64,000 nt of DNA, from positions 1-64,000 of the forward strand of contig NZ_JAAZUI010000006.1 of the NCBI RefSeq assembly GCF_012524075.1, read 5' to 3'. Both the position numbers and the translations under genes were made by a program. Below are positions 36,509 to 45,584 of the stretch, piece after piece (the stretch's first letter is position 1; each line of letters starts with the position of its first letter). The notes beneath the pieces are model-generated. The model searched no databases. It was not told the origin of the DNA and saw only the letters and a list, made by a program, of their open reading frames with translations. Source of the DNA: Lutibacter sp. B1. GTDB taxonomy: Bacteria > Bacteroidota > Bacteroidia > Flavobacteriales > Flavobacteriaceae.

Positions 36509-39500
36509 ATGGATAAAAATTCAGCTATTAACCTAATTGATAAAACGTTTAATAATGCGTTTGATGAAGCACAGTTTACAAACTTCATACAAAACCTATT
36601 AAACGACTTTGAAATAAAACCGAATAAATATAGTGGCAATACCATTTGGGAAGACCAACGCGACCACGTAAGCTACTACAAACGCATTGGTAAATACATA
36701 GACCCAGAAGGCGAAGCTTTAGATGTCTTGATTGTTCAAGTAAAAAATGTTTCTAAACTAGAAAGAGCAAGAACAGCATTACGAAACTTTGTGATTAAAC
36801 ATCTTAACAATTTTGAGAAAGACTATGCTTTAGTAGCGTTTTACTCTAAAGAAGATGATGGGTTCGACTGGCGTTTTTCTTTTATAAAAATGGAGCATCA
36901 ATCCTATTTAGATGAAGAAAAGCAAAAAGTAAAAATGCGTAAGGAGTTTACACCTGCAAAACGTTATTCCTTTCTAGTTGGTAAATACGAGAAATCGCAT
37001 ACCGCTAAAACACAATTATTACCGCTTTTACAAAACATTGCGAATAATCCAACCATTTCAGAGTTAGAAAAAGCGTTTAGTATAGAGCGTGTAACCGATG
37101 AGTTTTTTGAACAGTACAAAAGCTTGTACATTAAAGTTTATGAGTATTTTGAAAAACAAGATTTATCTATTTTTCAAGACAGCCAATTAGATGCTTCAGG
37201 CTTTACCAAAAAACTATTAGGTCAAATCGTATTCTTATACTTTTTGCAGAAAAAAGGTTGGTTGGGTGTGCCTAAAAATGAAAGATGGGGTGCTGGTAAA
37301 AGACATTTTCTGCAACAACTTTTTGATGAGTCTTTAGAAAAAAATAAAAACTTCTTTAAAGACTATCTACAATACTTGTTTTATGAAGCATTGGCAAAGG
37401 AACGTGATAACGATAATTCGTTTTACCCACGTTTCAACTGTCGTATTCCATTTTTAAATGGAGGGCTTTTTGAAGCACAATACGATTGGAAAAACGCCAA
37501 CATTTCTATTCCAACCGATTTATTCCGTAATGACGAGAAAAACAAATCTGGAGACATAGGTACAGGTATTCTCGATGTATTTGACCGTTACAATTTTACC
37601 ATTAAAGAAGACGAGCCTCTTGATAAAGAAGTAGCAGTTGACCCAGAAATGCTAGGGAAAGTCTTCGAAAATATGTTGGAGATTAAAGAACGCAAAAGTA
37701 AAGGAGCCTTCTATACACCTCGTGAAATTGTACACTATATGTGTCAAGAAAGTTTAATACATTATTTAGATAATGCTTTAAATGATGACAATAAAACAGT
37801 TGTACCCAAAGAAGATATAGAGCAATACATACGCGAAGGGCATTTAGCATTAGAAAACGATGTACGTGTGGCAGAACGTGGCGAAACCAAAACCTATAAG
37901 TTTTTATTACCAGAAACTGTACGTAATAATGCCGATGTTATTGATAAGAAACTAACCGAAATACGTATTTGTGACCCTGCTATCGGTTCTGGAGCATTTC
38001 CTGTTGGTTTGTTACACGAGTTGGTAACGGCACAATTAATATTAAAACCACATTTAAGTTACAATTACCTAAATAATAAATTAAAGGAATTTGATTTTCA
38101 CGAACGAGAAAGCGTTAGCGAAAGCCGTTATGTCTACCGCTTAAAAAAACACATCATACAAGAAAGCATTTACGGAGTAGATATAGACCGCTCTGCTATA
38201 GATATTGCACGTTTACGTTTATGGCTGTCTTTGGTAGTAGATGAAGACGATTTAGAACCTATAGAAACCTTGCCAAACCTCGATTATAAAATTGTGTGTG
38301 GCAACTCTTTAATTGGTATGCCAGATGGTACAATGCGAGATTTAGAGGTTGAAAAAGAGTTAGAAACTTTAAAAGAAGAGTTTTATACGGTTACTAATGA
38401 GCAACGTAAAAAAACATTACGCAACAAGATTAACACAAAAATACGAGAGCTACTAGATACAGCCGAAACCTTTGCTGGATATAACATTGACTTTGACTTT
38501 AAACTCTTCTTTTCTGAAGTATGGAAGGAAAAAGGTGGTTTTGATGTGGTGATTGGAAATCCGCCTTATGTCAATGTGGAGAAGATTGATAAAAACATAA
38601 AGCAAATATCTAAAACTTTTAGAACAGCACATATGAAATATGATTTATATGTTTTATTTTATGAAAAGGGAATAGATATTTTAAAAGAGAAAGGAGTAAT
38701 AAGTTTTATAACATCAAACAAGTTTTTGTCGCAAGGCTATGGTTTGAAATTAAGAGAGGAATTTTTAAAGCATTCAATAAAAGAAATAATCAATTTCAAT
38801 TATGATATTTTTAGTACAGCGACTGTAAGAACTGCCATATGCCAAATTATCAAGATAAAACCTCACAAGGATGATATGATCAACATTATTGATGTTCATA
38901 GTATTGGTGATTCACAAAAATTTGAAAACTTAATGTATGAACATCTCTTACAAAGGATTTTTACAGAGACTGAAAATTTTAACTTTAGGATAAATCTAAA
39001 CAAAAGCAAAATAAATGTACTTGAAAGATTAAAAGATAATACTCTTCAACTTGAAGAAATTTTCTCTGTTAATTATGGATTGAGACCAGTGCCTTTAGAT
39101 AAAACAAAAGGGAAAGATTATTTTATTAAAAACGAATATCAGAAAGGATTGAGTAAATATTTTGAGGGTAAGGATTTAGGGTATTGGTCAATTAAAGAAC
39201 ATAAATATATAAACTATCTTCCTGATGAAATGTACAATCCGATGTTTAAGGGCTTATTCCTTAATGAAAATTTAGTGGGTTTATGTACCTTAAGTGATAT
39301 TACAAAACTAAGATTTTGTTACACTAAAAATGATTATTTCACTAATCATTCAAATGCTTTATTAACATTTTGGTGGCAGCTAGAAAACGAAAATTATACT
39401 ACAATTAAAAGAAATATTACTTCTAAAAGAATTAACAATTCTAAAAATTTTCAGTATAAATATGTCCAAGCAATCTTAAATTCAGATGTAATAAAATTTT

Positions 39501-39916
39501 ATTTTAATGAGCTAATGTATGATGGTACACACTTTTATCCTAATCATATGAAAGCTTTACCAATAAGACAATTAGAGTCAAAATATCAAGAAGTTATCTC
39601 TTCAATTTCAGAGTACAATTATTATTTAGAATTTTCAGAATTTAAAGATTTATATGATTTTTTCTCTTTGCTGTCAAACTCAATCATTTTTGAAATTTAT
39701 TTAGACTACGAATTTCAAACTACCGATAAATCCATTCTAAAACACCTTCCAGACCTCAAACCTATCAATGATAGTATGAGTGAAGAAGAAAAATTAGGTA
39801 TTATACAAAGCGAGTACGAGCGGTTGTACCACCCAGACCATCCTGTACGCTTTGCAATAGAAACCCTAGATAGTATAGAAGAGGTGCGTATAATTAGAGA
39901 GGCTTTAAAATCGTAA
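36509..39916 (+). CDS. Eco57I-type (type IIG-like) N6-adenine methylase with target-recognition domain
   Basis: A 1135-aa protein. The N-terminal 130 residues hold a beta-rich block with D72...QVK (77-79) that could be a PD-(D/E)XK-like nuclease with Gln in place of the second acid, which is uncertain. Residues about 170-390 are helical. The methylase core runs from about 400: GAFYTPREIV, SAM motif I DPAIGSGAF near 489, and catalytic NPPY near 684. From about 750 a TaqI/Eco57I-type specificity domain follows. It modifies adenine at a specific site and so marks self DNA for the partner helicase. It is 2 bases after the helicase and 3 bases before the McrB-like gene, in one operon. Confidence 0.88.
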   Translation: MDKNSAINLIDKTFNNAFDEAQFTNFIQNLLNDFEIKPNKYSGNTIWEDQRDHVSYYKRIGKYIDPEGEALDVLIVQVKNVSKLERARTALRNFVIKHLNNFEKDYALVAFYSKEDDGFDWRFSFIKMEHQSYLDEEKQKVKMRKEFTPAKRYSFLVGKYEKSHTAKTQLLPLLQNIANNPTISELEKAFSIERVTDEFFEQYKSLYIKVYEYFEKQDLSIFQDSQLDASGFTKKLLGQIVFLYFLQKKGWLGVPKNERWGAGKRHFLQQLFDESLEKNKNFFKDYLQYLFYEALAKERDNDNSFYPRFNCRIPFLNGGLFEAQYDWKNANISIPTDLFRNDEKNKSGDIGTGILDVFDRYNFTIKEDEPLDKEVAVDPEMLGKVFENMLEIKERKSKGAFYTPREIVHYMCQESLIHYLDNALNDDNKTVVPKEDIEQYIREGHLALENDVRVAERGETKTYKFLLPETVRNNADVIDKKLTEIRICDPAIGSGAFPVGLLHELVTAQLILKPHLSYNYLNNKLKEFDFHERESVSESRYVYRLKKHIIQESIYGVDIDRSAIDIARLRLWLSLVVDEDDLEPIETLPNLDYKIVCGNSLIGMPDGTMRDLEVEKELETLKEEFYTVTNEQRKKTLRNKINTKIRELLDTAETFAGYNIDFDFKLFFSEVWKEKGGFDVVIGNPPYVNVEKIDKNIKQISKTFRTAHMKYDLYVLFYEKGIDILKEKGVISFITSNKFLSQGYGLKLREEFLKHSIKEIINFNYDIFSTATVRTAICQIIKIKPHKDDMINIIDVHSIGDSQKFENLMYEHLLQRIFTETENFNFRINLNKSKINVLERLKDNTLQLEEIFSVNYGLRPVPLDKTKGKDYFIKNEYQKGLSKYFEGKDLGYWSIKEHKYINYLPDEMYNPMFKGLFLNENLVGLCTLSDITKLRFCYTKNDYFTNHSNALLTFWWQLENENYTTIKRNITSKRINNSKNFQYKYVQAILNSDVIKFYFNELMYDGTHFYPNHMKALPIRQLESKYQEVISSISEYNYYLEFSEFKDLYDFFSLLSNSIIFEIYLDYEFQTTDKSILKHLPDLKPINDSMSEEEKLGIIQSEYERLYHPDHPVRFAIETLDSIEEVRIIREALKS

Positions 39917-39919
39917 TCA

Positions 39920-41899
39920 ATGAAATCTAAAATCACCTATTACGATTGGATACCTTATTTTAAAGCTATAGCTATTAAAATGTTTGAGATTAGTAAAGAC
40001 AAGAGTAACCGTGACTCATTGTTACTCAATCTTGCTAATGAACTATTTGAGGAGGGCACAGCAATATTGAATTTTTCAATAACAGATCCGTTTTCAATTA
40101 TTTATTCTATAGCTCAAAAAAACACAAAAAATCAAAGAAAATATATTTTTGAAAGCATTAAAGCGGTTTGTGGTTTAGAAGAAAATTTACCAACCGATTT
40201 TACTTTTCCAACGCCTACTCCTAATACAAAAAGTCTGTTTTTTTTTAATGGGCACTATGTAGATGGCGAAGGGATAGCTATTGGAAATGATTGTTTGTGG
40301 AATTTATTTCACCAAGTGTATAATGGGGAAGAAATAAATAACGATGATTTTTTAAAGGTATTAGCGCTTAAAAATGTTGGAGTAACAAAGCTAACACAAG
40401 CAATGTTTTTAATAAATCCAAACGAGTATATGCCCTTTGATACTCAAATGAATAAGCTTCCTGTTGATTCATTAGATAATTTAAAATTAATATCCTTACA
40501 AATTGAAGAAGATGGCGTATTGCCTTATTATGATGTGTTAAGCATATTAAAAAGTAACTTTCCAGGATGTTATTACTACGAAATTAATTTACTCAACTAC
40601 CTACTTAATACAACCACAGGAGAGCAGTTAAGGGTTTCGAATACCTATTGTCAAGTAAGCAGTAATGCTCAAGGTCAAAACGAAGGCGATTATTTTGATG
40701 ATTTTGTAGACAAAAATGGTGTTTATACTGGAAGTGCGTTTTTAAATGAACATACAAAATATCCTTTACAAGATTATAAGCCAGGTGACGTGGTTTTGGT
40801 AAGAAGAGGCACTAAACGACTAGGGGGTATTGGTTTAATAGTAAATAATGAGTACTTACCCAATGGCTATGATGACGATTTAATGATTAAAATTATATGG
40901 TTAGTTAAAGACAACCGTAAAATTCAATCTACAGCGTTAGGACAATGGGATGGTTTTAGTCATGCAACAGCTAATACTGTTGATAGGTTTAAAGAATGTT
41001 ACCCCGAAACTTTCAAAATATTAGATTACACAAGAAATAAGCAAAAAACTATGGTAAATCATTCAGCAGTAAAGTTTAAGAATTTAATTCTTCAAGGACC
41101 GCCAGGTACAGGAAAAACAAGATTAGCCAAACAAATAGCAGAATGGTTAACTGATGAAACGTCAGATAAAGAAAAATCGATTCTTGAAGCAATCGAAAAC
41201 AAGATGTTTAGTAAAGAACCAGAAGTTGAAGAAAACCCTTGTGTAGAGGTTATTCAATTTCATCCATCATACACTTATGATGATTTTGTTAGAGGTGTTA
41301 AAGTAAATGTTGTTGATGAAAAAATATCTTATGATGTTGAAAATAAAATCCTTGGTCAAATGGCTTTCGAAGCAGCTAAACCAGAAAATCAGGATAAAGC
41401 TTTTGTGCTTATTATAGACGAAATCAATAGGGCAAACCTAAACAGTGTGTTAGGTGAGTTAATTTATGCTTTAGAATATAGAGGTAAAATGGTAAACAGT
41501 ATGTACAAAACAGAACAGGGTTATGGTATAACCATTCCTCATAATTTGTATGTAATTGGTACTATGAATACAGCCGACAGAAGTGTTAGCCATTTAGATT
41601 ATGCAATACGTAGAAGATTTACCTTTATACCTGTGCCAGTAAATGATGAGGTGATAACTAATGTGGAGTCTAAAAAAGTTTTCAATGTTATTAGAAATAT
41701 TGTAAAAAATAATATTTCTCCTGAATTTAATGTAGATGATATTCAAGTAGGACATAGTTATTTTTTAGTTGAAGGGAAAGACCTGTATTACAAAACAAAA
41801 TATGAAGTTATACCATTATTAAATGAATATATTAACGATGGGATTCTGTTACCTTCTGCAGAAGATGAAATAAAGGAGTTATTGTCAAATAATTTTTAA
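39920..41899 (+). CDS. McrB-like AAA+ GTPase with EVE-like N-terminal domain
   Basis: A 659-aa protein. Residues 1 to about 270 are an unassigned region. About 285-345 (PGDVVLVRRGTKRLGGIGLIV ... IIWLV ... ALGQWDGF) looks like an EVE/PUA-fold modified-base reader. The AAA+ module starts near 393: Walker A GPPGTGKT, FHPSYTYDDFVRG, Walker B LIIDEINRAN near 500, the McrB signature GTMNTADRS near 548 and RRRF. McrB proteins form hexamers that bind modified DNA through the N-domain and power the McrC nuclease. Its stop overlaps the McrC-like ATG by one base. This is a type IV restriction module inside an operon that also carries a methylase. Confidence 0.88.
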   Translation: MKSKITYYDWIPYFKAIAIKMFEISKDKSNRDSLLLNLANELFEEGTAILNFSITDPFSIIYSIAQKNTKNQRKYIFESIKAVCGLEENLPTDFTFPTPTPNTKSLFFFNGHYVDGEGIAIGNDCLWNLFHQVYNGEEINNDDFLKVLALKNVGVTKLTQAMFLINPNEYMPFDTQMNKLPVDSLDNLKLISLQIEEDGVLPYYDVLSILKSNFPGCYYYEINLLNYLLNTTTGEQLRVSNTYCQVSSNAQGQNEGDYFDDFVDKNGVYTGSAFLNEHTKYPLQDYKPGDVVLVRRGTKRLGGIGLIVNNEYLPNGYDDDLMIKIIWLVKDNRKIQSTALGQWDGFSHATANTVDRFKECYPETFKILDYTRNKQKTMVNHSAVKFKNLILQGPPGTGKTRLAKQIAEWLTDETSDKEKSILEAIENKMFSKEPEVEENPCVEVIQFHPSYTYDDFVRGVKVNVVDEKISYDVENKILGQMAFEAAKPENQDKAFVLIIDEINRANLNSVLGELIYALEYRGKMVNSMYKTEQGYGITIPHNLYVIGTMNTADRSVSHLDYAIRRRFTFIPVPVNDEVITNVESKKVFNVIRNIVKNNISPEFNVDDIQVGHSYFLVEGKDLYYKTKYEVIPLLNEYINDGILLPSAEDEIKELLSNNF

Positions 41900-43167
41900 T
41901 GAATGCTAAAAAAATAAATATTAAAGAGCATTCGTATTCCTACGACTTAAATGAAGAGGAATTAATTGACTTATTAAAAAAACCAAATCAATTAATAGAA
42001 GAAATTAATCTTGAAAAAGGGGGTTTTAAAACAGGATATTTTATTGGTATTTCTAGGTTAGGTTCAACTCAAAATATTCTAAATGTAGCACCTAAATTAG
42101 ACACAGCAACAACTAAAATCAATTACCTGTCCATGTTATCAAAAGGGATGCAACATCCTGAAATGACTAGTTTTGGTAAAGATTTGTTTTTTGTGGATCT
42201 GGATGCTAAACCTATAAAAGTTAAACAAGATCAAGATTTAATTACACCGTTAATTATTGTAAGCTTTTTACAGCTGCTTTCTATTATAGTAAAAAAAGGA
42301 TTGAGGAAGAGTTATTATAAAGTCGAACAAAATATTTACGGAAATGTAAGAGGTAAAATATTGGTGTCTAAAACCATTAAACAAAACCTGTTTAGAATTA
42401 AGAATCTATATACCTTTTGTGCATATGAAGAATTTGGTGTTGACAGCCCTGAAAACCGAATTTTAAAAAAAGCATTATTGTTTTCAATTAAGTATTTAAA
42501 GTCATTCAACACCCTAGAAAATAAGTTTGAACCATTAATTAATTACATTTCACCAGCATTTAAAACAGTTAATTCAAGTATATCAATATCTGAAATTAAG
42601 CACTTTAAAAACGATAATTTTTTTCCGGAATACAATAGAGGTTTAGAATTAGCTAAAATGATTATAAAGAGGTTTGGTTATAATATAAATTCAATCTCTA
42701 ACAATCAAGACGTAAATGTCTATCCATATTGGATAGATATGCCTAAACTATTTGAGTTTTATGTATTAGGTATATTAAAAGAAGAATTTGGTCGAAAAGA
42801 TATAGTTTTTCAATTCAGTGCAAATTATGGAGAGTTAGATTATCTACGAATCACAGAAGGTAAAGAACTAGTAATTGATGCAAAATACAAGAATCTATAT
42901 GTGAATAATAATTATGAAATTGATGATATTAGACAATTAAGTGGTTATGCAAGAGATAAAAAGACATTATCTAAAACCAATATAAAATCGGAGTTCTGGA
43001 AGTCAACTTTATTAAATTGTTTAATAGTTTATCCTGATCAAACGAGTGGTATTCTAGAAAGTTTTGAAAGCAAACTTTTTCTCAATCCAATAAGTCAGTT
43101 TGAAAATTTCTATAAAGTTGGTGTTAAAATACCAACAAAAGATATAATTCGAAATGAGCCATTATGA
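41899..43167 (+). CDS. McrC-like nuclease subunit
   Basis: A 422-aa partner of the McrB-like protein. The N-terminal half has the beta-rich McrC region (GYFIGISRLGS, NILNVAPKLD) followed by helices (NIYGNVRGKILVSKTI). The C-terminal PD-(D/E)XK nuclease is intact: acidic residues near 313 (GELDYL), then VIDAK near 325-329, followed by RQLSGYARDK with the downstream Gln. It activates and cuts once McrB is loaded on modified DNA. It is translationally coupled to the McrB-like gene. Confidence 0.86.
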   Translation: MNAKKINIKEHSYSYDLNEEELIDLLKKPNQLIEEINLEKGGFKTGYFIGISRLGSTQNILNVAPKLDTATTKINYLSMLSKGMQHPEMTSFGKDLFFVDLDAKPIKVKQDQDLITPLIIVSFLQLLSIIVKKGLRKSYYKVEQNIYGNVRGKILVSKTIKQNLFRIKNLYTFCAYEEFGVDSPENRILKKALLFSIKYLKSFNTLENKFEPLINYISPAFKTVNSSISISEIKHFKNDNFFPEYNRGLELAKMIIKRFGYNINSISNNQDVNVYPYWIDMPKLFEFYVLGILKEEFGRKDIVFQFSANYGELDYLRITEGKELVIDAKYKNLYVNNNYEIDDIRQLSGYARDKKTLSKTNIKSEFWKSTLLNCLIVYPDQTSGILESFESKLFLNPISQFENFYKVGVKIPTKDIIRNEPL

Positions 43168-43234
43168 ATATTAATACCAATCTAAATTACAATTGCAGAG
43201 TTTCAATTGATTAATAAAAATAAAATTTAAGCGT

Positions 43235-45055
43235 ATGAAAATACAAAACATAACCATTAACAAATACAAAGCTTTTCAGCGTTCAGAGATACTTGCTATT
43301 GGTAGTAAAAATGTATTTATCTATGGTGAAAATGGCAGTGGTAAAAGTTCTGTTTATTACGCGCTTAAAGATTTCTTTCAATCGAGTGTTGAGAATATCA
43401 ATATGGCAAATTTGCGCAATTTATACTTAACCGATGGGCTAACAGATTGCGCTATTGAAGTGGAATTTGACAATAATACAACTAATTCATTATCTGATTC
43501 TGGAAGAGATACAAATATTCCAAGCATAATAGATGCAAATCGTTTAAAAAGTTTCGTGACTTACAAACATCTTTTAGGTGTTCATAACGTAAAGTTGGAT
43601 AATGAGCTAAATATTTTTGATTTAGTAATAAAAGGGGTATTAAAACATTATAAATCACAAACAGTTACAGGGGGTGTAGAGCTAGGTAAATTGTGGAGTG
43701 ATTTGTTAGCAGAAAGTAAAATTCCTTATGGGAGTGGTAAATATTATCACGCAACTAAAAAACGTAAAGCTGTTGAAGTAAAAGCTGTTGCTTTCAATAA
43801 TGCATTAGACAGATTGTTTTTTACAGGAGGTAGTGATTACTTGGGTCCTGTGGTAAATAAAATTTTAAATACTTTAATTCCTGGTTTAGAAATAAATTTT
43901 TTAAGACATCGAATAAATGTTGATCAGAAAGGTGAGTTAAGTAAACCTAAAATAGCATTACTAATTTCTTCTAACGGAACTTCTTTAGATACTCATTATC
44001 CTCATTTTTCATTAAATGAAGCAAAACTATCAGCTATTGCTATTAGTATATTTTTAGGGGCAATAGTACGTCAATCAAGTTTTTCACAAGACATTAAAAT
44101 ATTGTTTTTAGATGATATTCTTATTGGTTTAGATAATGAACACCGTTTAAAATTGATAAAACTTTTAAAAGAACCAGAGTTTCAAGACTTTCAAATTTTC
44201 ATCACCACTTATGACAGGCACTGGTATGAAGTAGCAAAGCTTCAATTAACCGATTGGAAGTTTCTGGAGTTTTACAAGGGGGCTAATGGTCCGGCTATAA
44301 TTGATAATGAAAAAGATGATTTAAAAAGAGCAAAAGATTATTTTGATGCTTATGATTTTCCTGCTGCTGGAAACTATTTAAGAAAGGTTTTAGAAAAAAC
44401 GTTAAGAGACAAACTTCCTAAAACCTATACGCATAGTGAAGAAAAAAACGGTTCATTAAAGCCCTTAAAATTGGACACTATGATTGATAGGTTAAGATTA
44501 TATTATTCAGATATTGAAGTAGAAGTTCCAATTCAATTAATTGATAGTATAAAAATTTATAAATCAATTCTATTTAATCCAATGTCGCACGATGATATTA
44601 AAAGCCCCATTTATAAAAATGATATAGAAGATGGATTTAAAGTTATTGATGAATTACAAAATCTACAGTTACCAATAAAGGATATTGTACTTGAAAAAAA
44701 TAAAACATTCCAAATAGACTTACCCGATATTTCTTATACAGCAGAAGTTGTTGTTGTCGAAAACGTTTATAAAGTGGATAATAATAGAACAATTTCCTTT
44801 ACATCTACGAAGTTCTCATTTAACCTGTGGACTAGAGAAACGATTGATTTTGCCAAAAGTACAGGTGCACCTATCGAGTCGTATAAGCCTGGAGATAGAT
44901 TGGACAATATTTTAAAAGGACCATATGATTTAGAATGGATATCTAAAGCCATAAATCCAACTTATAAAGAAAAAGGATTAGCAGAGATCAATGTTGAAGA
45001 TTTAAAAAACGCTATGACTTGTGATGGTAAGACACTAACACAATGGTTGGTATAA
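43235..45055 (+). CDS. SMC/RecF-like AAA ATPase with unassigned C-terminal domain
   Basis: A 606-aa protein. The ABC-type head has Walker A GENGSGKSS at 31-39, then ASLNEAKLSAIAI-like signature sequence and Walker B LFLDDILIGLD near 290-300, with an intervening part too short for a long coiled coil. Residues about 360-475 are helical (YLRKVLEKTLRDKLP ... NPMSHDD), a fold I cannot name. The last 110 residues are beta-rich and end TLTQWLV. It lies 67 bases after the McrC-like gene on the same strand and may be a fifth member of the defence operon or an independent system. Overcoming lysogenization defect-type and Abi ATPases are possible relatives, unproven. Confidence 0.72.
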   Translation: MKIQNITINKYKAFQRSEILAIGSKNVFIYGENGSGKSSVYYALKDFFQSSVENINMANLRNLYLTDGLTDCAIEVEFDNNTTNSLSDSGRDTNIPSIIDANRLKSFVTYKHLLGVHNVKLDNELNIFDLVIKGVLKHYKSQTVTGGVELGKLWSDLLAESKIPYGSGKYYHATKKRKAVEVKAVAFNNALDRLFFTGGSDYLGPVVNKILNTLIPGLEINFLRHRINVDQKGELSKPKIALLISSNGTSLDTHYPHFSLNEAKLSAIAISIFLGAIVRQSSFSQDIKILFLDDILIGLDNEHRLKLIKLLKEPEFQDFQIFITTYDRHWYEVAKLQLTDWKFLEFYKGANGPAIIDNEKDDLKRAKDYFDAYDFPAAGNYLRKVLEKTLRDKLPKTYTHSEEKNGSLKPLKLDTMIDRLRLYYSDIEVEVPIQLIDSIKIYKSILFNPMSHDDIKSPIYKNDIEDGFKVIDELQNLQLPIKDIVLEKNKTFQIDLPDISYTAEVVVVENVYKVDNNRTISFTSTKFSFNLWTRETIDFAKSTGAPIESYKPGDRLDNILKGPYDLEWISKAINPTYKEKGLAEINVEDLKNAMTCDGKTLTQWLV

Positions 45056-45150
45056 AGTATAATAATATCTTAATAGAAACTATTAAATAAAGTATTATAA
45101 TAAGTAACATAAGAACTCTTTATACAACTCATAATAAAGAAGCTAATTAA

Positions 45151-45180
45151 ATAACTATTAAACCTTTTGGTATAACTATT
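45151..45180 (+). promoter_or_regulatory. Direct repeat upstream of the toxin-antitoxin pair
   Basis: ATAACTATT occurs at 45151-45159 and 45172-45180, 21 bases apart (two helical turns). It lies upstream of the promoter box at 45235 and is a candidate operator. Confidence 0.35.
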
Positions 45181-45234
45181 GCTCTAAATATTAATGTTAA
45201 TATTCTTTTAAATAGTCATTTAAATACTATTTTA

Positions 45235-45242
45235 TATCTTTG
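45235..45242 (+). promoter_or_regulatory. -7 box of the toxin-antitoxin promoter
   Basis: TATCTTTG matches TAnnTTTG and ends only 10 bases before the ATG at 45253, so the mRNA would be nearly leaderless. No clear -33 box is seen. Confidence 0.45.
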
Positions 45243-45252
45243 TATTAAGTAT

Positions 45253-45582
45253 ATGCTTATATACAAACTATTAAAAGGAAGAATAAAAGAAGTTTTGAAT
45301 AGAAGAATAGACATATCTAAAGTATTCCCTAAATATGCATTTTGGGATATGGATAGTAGTAAACTATCTCTTAAAAGAGATAAGGATATTATTATTCCAA
45401 GAGCTTTATATGCTACTACCAAAGAAACTTTTCCTAAAGATATTAGTGTATTAGAAGCATATTATTCTAAAAAAGAAATTGTAGATATTTTAAAGCACAC
45501 TAAAGAAAACATTAGTAATCAAGTATGCGAATTGGTAAGTAAACGCTACAATACAAAACCGTTTTACCGCTACGCTGTATAA
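45253..45582 (+). CDS. DUF6922-like antitoxin-position protein
   Basis: A 109-aa protein with the pattern FPKYAFWDMDSSKLSLKRDK-DIIIPRALYAT typical of the Bacteroidota family I recall as DUF6922, which sits upstream of AbiEii-type nucleotidyltransferases. The C-terminal FYRYAV matches the short aromatic tail of that family. It starts shortly after the promoter box and ends 2 bases before the AbiEii gene. By analogy with AbiE it is the probable antitoxin, though it does not resemble AbiEi in length. Confidence 0.65.
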   Translation: MLIYKLLKGRIKEVLNRRIDISKVFPKYAFWDMDSSKLSLKRDKDIIIPRALYATTKETFPKDISVLEAYYSKKEIVDILKHTKENISNQVCELVSKRYNTKPFYRYAV

Positions 45583-45584
45583 CG

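Noticed and set aside
33261-43167. A DISARM or BREX system
   Set aside because: drmA/drmB and the BREX core genes (brxC, pglZ, brxL) are absent; only the helicase/methylase theme is shared.
45056-45252. A CRISPR array or other periodic repeat in the AT-rich spacer
   Set aside because: Only a two-copy 9-base repeat is present; no evenly spaced longer repeats and no cas genes occur in the window.
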